Shown: positions 1-5,923 of the stretch, one piece after another | How the letters are laid out: each line of letters opens with the position of its first letter | Position numbering within the stretch: position 1 is the first letter of the stretch | DNA from: Aquificaceae bacterium | GTDB taxonomy: Bacteria; Aquificota; Aquificia; Aquificales; Aquificaceae | DNA: 6,330 bases | Direction of reading: 5' to 3' | NCBI GenBank assembly: GCA_015487365.1 | Contig: WFPT01000131.1 | Span: forward strand, 1-6,330 | Notes under the pieces: model-generated | What the model saw: the letters and a program-made list of their open reading frames with translations, nothing else | Told to the model about the DNA's origin: nothing | Databases searched by the model: none | Made by a program: the position numbers and the translations under genes

Positions 1-615
1 AATGAGGTGGAAAACTTAGGTTATAGGGTAAAACTTTTAACACCCAAAGAGGAGGGGGAGCTTTCTTATTTGGGGGCAACCTATCCCTTAAACTTGAAGG
101 GCAAAGTCTTGGTTATAGACCAGGGGGGAGGCTCTACCGAATTTACCTACGGTGAAGGCAAAAAAGTTTTAAAGGTTATATCCTTACCCTATGGAATAGT
201 TAATTTAACGGAGAGCTTCTTTCCCTCCGGGGAGCCCAAAGATGAAGAATTAAAGGAGTTACTAAGTTTTTTGGAAAAAGAGTTTAAGATTATAAGGGAT
301 AAAGTAGATGAAGTAGTGGGGATAGGGGGGACCATAACCACCATAACCGCTATGGAGTATAAGGTTTTCCCCTACAACGGTGATAAGGTTACGGGAAAAA
401 CCTTAACCCTTAAAACCTTAAAAAGGTATTTGGAAAAGCTTTCAAGGCTGAAAGTAGAGGAAAGGAAAAAACTTAAAGGTATGGAGGACAGAAGGGCAAA
501 GCACATAATACCGGGGATAGCTGTATTCTTGGTAGCCCTAAAAGTTTTAAATAGGGAAGAAATAAGGGTCAGCGACTGGGGTTTGAGGGAAGGCTTCCTC
601 ATTTCAAGGCTTTAA
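1..615 (+). CDS. ppx: Ppx/GppA family exopolyphosphatase, C-terminal part (5' end outside window)
   Basis: Enzymes of this ASKHA-fold family remove terminal phosphate from polyphosphate and/or the 5'-phosphate of pppGpp in the cytoplasm. The frame is open from base 1, so the GTG at 7 is probably an internal valine; about 100 N-terminal residues of the first lobe appear to be missing. Counting that GTG as residue 1, a TPKEEGE stretch at 12-18 matches the place of the catalytic Glu (probably E16). The phosphate-binding loop is DQGGGSTEF at 38-46, the second glycine loop is VVGIGGTITTITA at about 103-115, and the end carries RAKHIIPGI and SDWGLREG, both typical of the family. The sequence ends at TAA 613-615, a normal family C-terminus without the extra HD domain of longer homologues. 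Its last 17 bp overlap the tail of the convergent fabD. Family assignment is firm; the choice between polyphosphate and pppGpp as main substrate cannot be made from sequence. Confidence 0.93.
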   Translation, partial: NEVENLGYRVKLLTPKEEGELSYLGATYPLNLKGKVLVIDQGGGSTEFTYGEGKKVLKVISLPYGIVNLTESFFPSGEPKDEELKELLSFLEKEFKIIRDKVDEVVGIGGTITTITAMEYKVFPYNGDKVTGKTLTLKTLKRYLEKLSRLKVEERKKLKGMEDRRAKHIIPGIAVFLVALKVLNREEIRVSDWGLREGFLISRL

Positions 616-1528
616 GAACTTTTTCTAAGTCCTCCACCTTTTCCAGGTTTAAGGTGTTTGCCTCCGGGACCGTCTGCTTTATAAGTTTGGTTAAAACTTT
701 TTTGGGTCCCACCTCAACGAAGGTCCTTACACCCCTGTTGAACATGTAAAGGACGCTCTGGGCCCACCTTACGGGGGAGTAGAGCTGTTTTTTCAGGTTC
801 TCCCTTATTTCATTAGCTTTGGTGTGCTCCTTGGCGGTGTAGTTTTGAACCACGGGTATTTGGGCATCCCTTATAGGGGTTTGGGCCAAGGGTATGGAAA
901 AGGCCTCCGAGGCCTCTTTCATCAGGGAGCAGTGGGAGGGAACGGAGACCTTTAAGGGTATAGCCTTACCTCCCCTTCTTTTGGCAAGTTCAAAGGCGTA
1001 AAGGACAGCCTCCCTTTCACCCGATATTACCACCTGCTTAGGTGAGTTGTAGTTGGCGGGCTCAACCTTCCCCTTCTTGGAGGCCTCCTTACATACTTTT
1101 TCAACCTCTTCAAAGCTTAGGTTTATTATGGCCCCCATAAGTCCCTTACCCTCTGGGACCGCGGACTGCATAAAGGTGGCCCTCCTTTCAACCAGCCTTA
1201 GAGCACTTTCAAAGTCCAAACTTTTGGCACACACCAAGGCTGAATACTCCCCCAGGGAGTGTCCCGCCACAAAGCTTGGCTTTGGAAAGTTGAGTTTTTC
1301 CATAGCCTTTAATATGGCTACGCTTACGGTTAAAATCGCGGGTTGGGTGTTTTGGGTTTTAGAAAGCTCCTCCTCCTTACCCCTGAAAATTAACTCAGAG
1401 AGCTCCCTCTTTAAGAGCCTGTCCGCAACGTGGAAAACATCCGCACTCTCTGGAAATTCCCTATAAAAATCATAACCCATCCCCACGTACTGAGAGCCCT
1501 GACCCGGAAATACTAAGGCAAAACCCAT
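599..1528 (-). CDS. fabD: Malonyl-CoA:ACP transacylase (FabD)
   Basis: FabD moves the malonyl group from CoA to acyl carrier protein, supplying the extender unit for type II fatty-acid synthesis in the cytoplasm. Numbered from the ATG at 1528, the oxyanion-hole motif FPGQGSQ is at 7-13, the nucleophile elbow GHSLGE has Ser91, the malonate-binding Arg is R116 in ERRATF, the catalytic His is H199 in VPSHCS, and the conserved Gln is Q248 in QLYSPVRW. VEVGPKKVL closes the domain. At 309 residues it matches the usual length. The ATG overlaps the stop of the upstream regulator as TGATG, implying translational coupling; no strong Shine-Dalgarno is visible. A GTG in frame at 1531 would add one residue and cannot be excluded. 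It is the last gene of the operon and its TGA (601-599) lies inside ppx on the other strand. All catalytic residues are present, so function is near certain. Confidence 0.97.
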   Translation of the reverse strand: MGFALVFPGQGSQYVGMGYDFYREFPESADVFHVADRLLKRELSELIFRGKEEELSKTQNTQPAILTVSVAILKAMEKLNFPKPSFVAGHSLGEYSALVCAKSLDFESALRLVERRATFMQSAVPEGKGLMGAIINLSFEEVEKVCKEASKKGKVEPANYNSPKQVVISGEREAVLYAFELAKRRGGKAIPLKVSVPSHCSLMKEASEAFSIPLAQTPIRDAQIPVVQNYTAKEHTKANEIRENLKKQLYSPVRWAQSVLYMFNRGVRTFVEVGPKKVLTKLIKQTVPEANTLNLEKVEDLEKVLKALK

Positions 1529-2238
1529 CACAGCGACAAGTTTAAAAGGCTTTTAAAGTTTAAAATTTCAATCAGTCCCCTCTCGGTCCTTACGAGTCCC
1601 TCCCTCTTCCACTTGCTTATGGTCCTTATGGTGGTTTCAACGGTGGTTCCCGTCATCTCCGCAAGGTCCTGTCTGGTGATGGGGGCCCTTATTAGGACCT
1701 TACCTCCCTCCTTTACCCCAATCCTCTTTGAAAGCTCCACCAGTGCCCTTGCAAGCCTTTGCTCCACCTTACCCGTCGCTATGGACTTTAAGGATTCGTA
1801 GGCCTTAAAGAGGTTGGTGGTAAATTCACAGCTTAGCCTTATGGCTATTGCGGGATACTTTACCGCAAGCTTTATAAAGTCCTCGTTGGATATATGTAAA
1901 AGCTTTACGGAGGTTTTGGTTATGGCTGAGTAGGGCTCATACTCCCACTTACCCTTCTTTAACTCTATCCAACCGAATATGTCCTTGGGGAAGAGGAAGC
2001 TTAGGATTACGTTTTTACCGTCCTCCAACTCCTTTACGAGCTTAACTATCCCCTCAACCAGTATAAATATTCCCGGTTGTCTTTCCTGCTCAAAGAATAT
2101 GTATGCGTTTTTTTTAAAACTCTTTAACTTCATAAACCTGAGGGCATAGTCTAAGTCCCTGCCCTTTAAGTCTTCAAAGAGGCTTAAACCCTTTATAAAA
2201 TCGTAAGTTTTCCCCTTAAAAGCACTTCTTCCTTCCAT
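1528..2238 (-). CDS. CRP/FNR-family transcriptional regulator
   Basis: A 236-residue DNA-binding regulator with an N-terminal cyclic-nucleotide-binding-like beta-barrel (about 17-135), a dimerisation helix (about 137-170) and a C-terminal winged helix-turn-helix. The HTH spans about 188-216 (TRQDLAEMTG turn, then VETTIRTISKWKREG). Recognition helix residues E201 and R205 sit where CRP and FNR use Glu and Arg to read a TGA half-site. The barrel has FGWIEL where CRP has the phosphate-binding FGELAL, and lacks the following Arg-Ser/Thr pair, so cAMP binding is unlikely. The only cysteine is C137, so there is no FNR-type iron-sulfur cluster. The ATG is set by a perfect AGGAGGT five bases upstream and by GLSLFEDL at 17-24, where the family normally begins. 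It overlaps the aminopeptidase gene by 46 bp and fabD by one base. Fold is clear; signal and targets are unknown. Confidence 0.93.
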   Translation of the reverse strand: MEGRSAFKGKTYDFIKGLSLFEDLKGRDLDYALRFMKLKSFKKNAYIFFEQERQPGIFILVEGIVKLVKELEDGKNVILSFLFPKDIFGWIELKKGKWEYEPYSAITKTSVKLLHISNEDFIKLAVKYPAIAIRLSCEFTTNLFKAYESLKSIATGKVEQRLARALVELSKRIGVKEGGKVLIRAPITRQDLAEMTGTTVETTIRTISKWKREGLVRTERGLIEILNFKSLLNLSL

Positions 2239-3275
2239 CCCCTACCTCCTATTATAACCGTTGGCTCAAAGACCACATAATCGGTGTGGAAGGGGACCTT
2301 GTTCTTTCCCCCGAAGGTGTGGTTGTCCCCCACCGCTATATGGATTGTTCCCAAAATCTTTTCCGCTTCCAAGATGTTGTCGGGCCTTGAAGCCTTTGGA
2401 TTCGTCCCAACTCCAAACTCCGCTATAAAGTTAGCGTTAGGATACCTTTTAAAGACCTCTTCCAGCTCCTTCCTGTAATCCTCAAAGCCTTCTATTTCTT
2501 CAACCCTACCGTTTATAAACTTTAAGGTCAGTGGCCTTTCCAGCTTCCTGTCGGGTGCATACAGTATGGTTAGTTTTCCAAAGGCCTCTTCCTCAACGGG
2601 TGCTATAAAGCCTTCCCCCGCGGGTAGGTTTCCAAACTCACCCCCCCTGTGAAAGAGACCCGTATCCGCAATCCCCCTCCTTCCCTTTATAGAAAATTCC
2701 AAGCTCACACCGTAATCACTCTTTACCTCCACAAACTCACCCTCGGTCAACATCTGGGATACCTCCTCGCTTAACTTAGCCACCTCCCTCCAATCCACGT
2801 CCATGGAAGTTAAAAACATCTGGGGCTCAAAGAGGGGCATGGAGGCATACCTGCTCTTAAAGTAATCCGTTAGTAGTTTCCTGAAAAAGGTGTGGGTGGT
2901 TGAATAGTAGGGGAAGGCTACCACCACGTCGGGTAAAAATCCCTTGCAGTCCTTTAAGGCCTTAAATACCTCCTCCTGGGAGTAGTCCTCCTTAAAGATT
3001 ACCCTTTCAAAGAGGCCTAACCTTTCTAAATTTTCTATACATTCCTCTGAAAAGACCAGCTCCCACAGCTCCTTGGGGGGCTCCTTCCCGTGCTGCTTTA
3101 AGGACTTATAGATTAGACCCTTGGCTTCTACCCCTAAAACCTTTGCTACTTCAAGGAACTCTTCCAAAAGCTCCCCGTTGTAAGGTTTCTCATCGTCGGT
3201 AAAGACCAAAAGCTTTTCCCCCTTTTTAAGGTTTAAATTTACCCTGTAAAGCCTCTCTATCTTGTCCTTAAACAT
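2193..3275 (-). CDS. M29-type (thermophilic) metallo-aminopeptidase
   Basis: Probably a cytoplasmic dimetal aminopeptidase of the AmpS/aminopeptidase T family, releasing N-terminal residues from peptides. An N-terminal alpha/beta domain (about 1-170) includes KKGEKLLVFTDDE and DVVVAFPYYSTTHT. The C-terminal half holds the expected metal-ligand motifs in order: NLPAGEGFIAP (E221), IAEFGVGTNP (E286), GTIHIAVGDN (H312) and FHTD (H330, D332), plus FGGKNK between the last two. At 360 residues it is shorter than the roughly 410 of characterised members, and the H312-to-H330 gap is tighter than I recall for AmpS, so substrate range may differ. The ATG is two bases after the DUF2231 stop, with a purine-rich stretch upstream that also encodes the Glu/Lys tail of that protein. 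The last 46 bp overlap the regulator gene. A related non-peptidase metalloenzyme is possible but less likely. Confidence 0.88.
   Translation of the reverse strand: MFKDKIERLYRVNLNLKKGEKLLVFTDDEKPYNGELLEEFLEVAKVLGVEAKGLIYKSLKQHGKEPPKELWELVFSEECIENLERLGLFERVIFKEDYSQEEVFKALKDCKGFLPDVVVAFPYYSTTHTFFRKLLTDYFKSRYASMPLFEPQMFLTSMDVDWREVAKLSEEVSQMLTEGEFVEVKSDYGVSLEFSIKGRRGIADTGLFHRGGEFGNLPAGEGFIAPVEEEAFGKLTILYAPDRKLERPLTLKFINGRVEEIEGFEDYRKELEEVFKRYPNANFIAEFGVGTNPKASRPDNILEAEKILGTIHIAVGDNHTFGGKNKVPFHTDYVVFEPTVIIGGRGWKEEVLLRGKLTIL
2244..2250 (-). promoter_or_regulatory. Ribosome-binding site of the CRP/FNR gene, inside the aminopeptidase coding region
   Basis: Read on the minus strand, AGGAGGT is followed by AGGGG and then the ATG at 2238, giving a full anti-16S match with a five-base spacer. 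It lies in the aminopeptidase gene, where it encodes part of IIGGRG, and it fixes the regulator start. It is the strongest ribosome-binding site visible in the window. Confidence 0.85.
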
Positions 3276-3277
3276 TT

Positions 3278-3763
3278 TTAAATTTTCTCTTCTTCCACCT
3301 CCTTTTCTTGCTTTGTCTTTTCCTTTTCTACCTTCTTTGTCTTAACGCCCGCCCCGTATTCATAGACCAAAGTTCCACCGAGGTAACCCTGGAAAAGAAT
3401 AAGGGCAACGGAAACGAGCATAACCACCAAGTATACCCTTAGAGCCTTTAAGGATTCTTTTAAGTTAAGGGCTATCCTTACAAGGGTTAAAACTCCTATC
3501 AGATACAGTAAAACGGTTCCCAGCAGCTCGTGCCTTTCCAGGAGCTCCTTACCACCCTTTGGCAAAAGCTCCTCAACCCTTTCTTCGGCAAGGTGTCCGG
3601 AAAGGTATGCCCCCAAAACCGCTAAAAAGCCTAAAACTAAGATGTATAAGGAGGCCCTCTTAAAGCTTTCCTTCTTGGTTACCAAGTATATAAGGTCAAA
3701 CAAAAAGCTGGCTATTGGGTAAGCTATCGCAAAATGAACCAAGGGAGGATGCAACTTTTCCAT
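3278..3763 (-). CDS. DUF2231-family integral membrane protein
   Basis: A 161-residue inner-membrane protein of unknown function. It opens with LHPPLVHFAIAYPI, the hallmark of DUF2231, and has four hydrophobic segments at about 8-28, 37-56, 80-98 and 107-127. Histidines H5, H10, H57 and H78 lie near segment ends; H5, H10 and H78 (in the HELLGT motif) fall in conserved-looking stretches. YLGGTLVYEYGAGV at 127-140 is the usual C-terminal family motif. After it comes a tail of about 20 residues made almost only of Lys, Glu, Val and Thr, probably disordered. The ATG is certain because the HPPLVH motif begins at residue 5. There is no Shine-Dalgarno; a consensus promoter ends eight bases before the ATG, so the message is probably leaderless. 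It is the first gene of the operon that continues with the aminopeptidase, regulator and fabD. The histidines could bind heme or metal, but that is speculation. Confidence 0.88.
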   Translation of the reverse strand: MEKLHPPLVHFAIAYPIASFLFDLIYLVTKKESFKRASLYILVLGFLAVLGAYLSGHLAEERVEELLPKGGKELLERHELLGTVLLYLIGVLTLVRIALNLKESLKALRVYLVVMLVSVALILFQGYLGGTLVYEYGAGVKTKKVEKEKTKQEKEVEEEKI

Positions 3764-3771
3764 AATAAAAT

Positions 3772-3801
3772 ATTATAGGGAAAAGATAAAAGTTATGTCA
3801 A
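3772..3801 (-). promoter_or_regulatory. Consensus sigma-70-type promoter of the DUF2231-aminopeptidase-regulator-fabD operon
   Basis: On the minus strand the -35 box is TTGACA (3801-3796) and the -10 box is TATAAT (3777-3772), with an 18-base spacer; both hexamers are exact consensus. Only eight bases (ATTTTATT) separate the -10 box from the ATG at 3763, so transcription should begin within about two bases of the start codon. The -35 box overlaps codons 1-3 of the divergent mrdA. No other promoter of this quality is seen in the operon, so it probably drives all four genes. Confidence 0.82.
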
Positions 3802-5504
3802 GGAGAGCCTTCCTCCTAAAACTCCTTTCTTTACTCCTCTTCTTAACGGTCCTTTTAAGGCTCCTTTACTTACAGCTCTTAAAGTTTAAGTATTTTAGGG
3901 AGCTTTCAAGGAAAAACTATTTAAGGATAAGGAGGCTGTATCCACCAAGGGGAGACATCCTTTCAAGGGAGGGTGAGAGGCTCGCCTACGACGTCCCCAA
4001 GTTCTTCCTCTTTATGGACCCAACAAGACATTCAAGGGACGCAAAGCTTTTGATTAGGAAAATCTTTAAGGTGAAGGTAAAAAATTTAAAACCCAAACTG
4101 CCCTACGAGCCCGTAAAGGTCTGTGAGTTAAGGGGTATTAGGGAGCTTGCCAAGTTTTACGAAAACGAGGATAGGCTTTCTGGTTTTTTCATAAGGGTCA
4201 TACCCTCCCGCCACTACCCTTACAGGGAAATCTTTGCCCACGTTCTGGGATACGTAGGGCTTCCCAACGAGGGGGACTTTGAGAGGTTAGGTAAGAGGAG
4301 GATAGGTCCCCGCTCCTTCGTAGGTAAGGACGGCCTTGAAAGGAGTTTGGACGAAGAGCTTTTGGGGTATTTAGGGTGGGAGGAGTTAATGGTTGATGCC
4401 TACGGAAGGCCCGTTAAGTTTTTAAACTTAAAGAAACCTAAAAAGGGTAAGGACGTAGAAACCACCTTAAACTTAAAGCTCCAAAGGATATGCTACGAGG
4501 AGTTTAAAAAGCAAGGTCATAGGGCAGGTGCCATACTCTTTTTGGATGCAAAGAGTGGTGAGGTTTTGTCCCTCCTCTCCTTCCCCTCCTTTGACCCAAA
4601 CCAGATTTATAGGAAATGGAAGGAATTAAACGAAGACCCCCTTAGGCCCCTCTTCAACAGGGCCACGATGGGACTCTACTCTCCCGCCTCCGTTTTAAAA
4701 ACGGTAATAACCTTTGCCCTTTTAGAAGAGGGCCTTTACAGGGGTGAAGTTATAAACTGCACGGGAGTTTTTAAGTTGGGAAACAGGACCTTTTACTGCT
4801 GGAAGGAGGGGGGACACGGCCCGGTGGATTTAAGGAGTGCCCTGATACATTCTTGTGATGTTTTCTTTTATAACTTTGGTTTAAAGCTGGGTGCGGAGAA
4901 GATAAAGGAATACGCCTTAAAGTTTTCCTATTCAAGGGAAATACCCTTTGAGCTAAAATTAAAGAGGGGGAATATACCCGACCCCCGGTGGAAGGAGAAG
5001 AACTTAAAGGAGATTTGGTACGACGGGGATACGGTAAATTTAAGCATAGGGCAGGGCTACGCCTTAACCAACCTATTTGAGCAAACCCTTATGATGATGG
5101 CGGTGGCCAACTACGGTAAAATTTACAGGCCCACCCTGGTTAAGGGTAGGGGAGGAAGGCTCCTTTTGGAAGTTGAGGGGAAGGAGGAAAACTTTAACTT
5201 TTTAAGGAAAGCTTTAAGGGGGGTTGTTCTCATGGGAACGGGAGTTTTGGCCTATTCAAGGGAAGTTTCCATTGCGGGTAAGACGGGGACCTCCGAGGTT
5301 TCCAAAACAAGGGGCTTGGAAAAGGAGGAAATACCTTGGGACAAGAGGGACCACGGGTGGTTCGTGGGCTTTGCACCTTATGAAAAACCAAAGGTAGTCT
5401 TTGGAGCGATAATAGAGCACGGGGGCTCTGGGGGACACAGTGCAGCACCCCTTATGAAGAAAATTTTAGAAAGGGCCAAGAGGGAGGGGGTTTTGGAGCT
5501 GTGA
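3795..5504 (+). CDS. mrdA: Penicillin-binding protein 2, peptidoglycan D,D-transpeptidase
   Basis: A class B penicillin-binding protein that crosslinks peptidoglycan in the periplasm as part of the elongasome, normally with RodA and MreB. A short basic N-terminus (MSRR) is followed by one membrane anchor at about 5-29. The pedestal domain (about 45-215) shows PPRGDILSREG at 50-60 and GKDGLERSLDEEL at 177-189. The transpeptidase domain (about 243-560) has the catalytic SVLK tetrad with Ser299 and Lys302, the second motif SCD at 353-355 (PBP2s typically have SxD here) and KTGT at 496-499. FCW/GHG-type residues (CWKEGGHG) at 335-342 also fit PBP2 rather than PBP3/FtsI. At 569 residues it is shorter than the E. 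coli enzyme (633). The context just before the nucleophile is YSPAS, where PGS is usual. Its stop overlaps the next gene as GTGA, so the two are co-translated. No clear ribosome-binding site precedes the ATG. Confidence 0.94.
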   Translation: MSRRAFLLKLLSLLLFLTVLLRLLYLQLLKFKYFRELSRKNYLRIRRLYPPRGDILSREGERLAYDVPKFFLFMDPTRHSRDAKLLIRKIFKVKVKNLKPKLPYEPVKVCELRGIRELAKFYENEDRLSGFFIRVIPSRHYPYREIFAHVLGYVGLPNEGDFERLGKRRIGPRSFVGKDGLERSLDEELLGYLGWEELMVDAYGRPVKFLNLKKPKKGKDVETTLNLKLQRICYEEFKKQGHRAGAILFLDAKSGEVLSLLSFPSFDPNQIYRKWKELNEDPLRPLFNRATMGLYSPASVLKTVITFALLEEGLYRGEVINCTGVFKLGNRTFYCWKEGGHGPVDLRSALIHSCDVFFYNFGLKLGAEKIKEYALKFSYSREIPFELKLKRGNIPDPRWKEKNLKEIWYDGDTVNLSIGQGYALTNLFEQTLMMMAVANYGKIYRPTLVKGRGGRLLLEVEGKEENFNFLRKALRGVVLMGTGVLAYSREVSIAGKTGTSEVSKTRGLEKEEIPWDKRDHGWFVGFAPYEKPKVVFGAIIEHGGSGGHSAAPLMKKILERAKREGVLEL

Positions 5505-5923
5505 AGATATTCTGGTTAAACGGTAGGCCTATGAAAAATATAGGTGGAATAGAAAAGCACACGGTGGATTTTGTTAAGGCCCTTTCAGGGTTAAAGGGAG
5601 TTGAGGTGGTTTTGGGAGTAAGTAGGGGTAGCTTTGTGGATAGGAGCTTAAAGGAGGTGAAGAAGCACTACCTCACTTTTAGGTCTGAGCTTTCAAGGGA
5701 TAGCCTTAAACTCTTTAAGGTCTTAAAGGAGGAAAGACCTAAATTTTTGGTGGTAAATAACGGAAACGAATACTTTAACGCATACCTAACGGCAAAAGCC
5801 CTTGGAATAAAATTAGTCCTTTTTAGACACATAGCAAAGCCCCAGCCCTACCTCATAAGGAAGTTCGTCCTAAAATATGCTTCCGTCATATTTGCGGTTA
5901 GCGATTTTGAAGGGAAATCCTAA
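5501..5923 (+). pseudogene. GT4-type glycosyltransferase, N-terminal fragment before a frameshift
   Basis: This frame encodes the N-terminal Rossmann-like (acceptor-binding) domain of a GT-B fold glycosyltransferase: MKIFWLNGRP, then the family's IGGIEKHTVDF at 14-24, PKFLVVNNGNEYFN in the middle, and YASVIFAVSDFE at about 126-137. Such enzymes move a sugar from a nucleotide donor to a growing surface glycan at the cytoplasmic face of the membrane; donor and acceptor cannot be told here. The GTG start overlaps the mrdA stop by four bases (GTGA), with a GGAGGGGG stretch ten bases upstream. Protein similarity ends at about residue 137; the frame then reads GKS and stops at 5921-5923, right where homologues continue with EILIKEDGV. 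That sequence is present in another frame from 5914. The gene is therefore split by a one-base change, either a real mutation or a sequence error. Confidence 0.85.

Noticed and set aside
586..630. A GGAA-GGC-TTCC inverted repeat and the CTTTTT run at about 620-625 as an intrinsic terminator for ppx.
   Set aside because: The stem is only four pairs and about 20 bases from the T-run, which itself has no GC stem in front; chance is a sufficient explanation.
1053..1466. A 137-codon open frame on the plus strand, antisense to fabD.
   Set aside because: It lies wholly inside the well-conserved fabD, shows no recognisable domain, and has a composition (Ser/Leu/Thr-rich) expected from the complement of a coding strand.
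2251..2256. A perfect TATAAT on the minus strand 12 bases before the regulator ATG, a possible internal promoter.
   Set aside because: No acceptable -35 box or TG extension lies upstream, the hexamer arises from common Val-Ile-Ile codons in the aminopeptidase gene, and a start there would remove most of the strong ribosome-binding site.
3764..3794. An operator palindrome for the CRP/FNR protein in the divergent region, which would suggest autoregulation.
   Set aside because: No TGA-N-TCA type inverted repeat with usual spacing is present; the only TGA is part of the -35 box and lacks a symmetrical partner.
5230..5448. Two open frames of 60-72 codons on the minus strand within mrdA.
   Set aside because: They lie in the conserved transpeptidase region carrying KTGT, are Pro/Arg-rich antisense shadows, and have no promoter or ribosome-binding site.
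5909..5920. Programmed -1 ribosomal frameshifting as the explanation for the split glycosyltransferase.
   Set aside because: The in-frame context is GAA GGG AAA; slipping back one base would pair the lysine tRNA with GAA and the glycine tRNA with AGG, which is not a slippery heptamer. No clear stimulatory hairpin follows.
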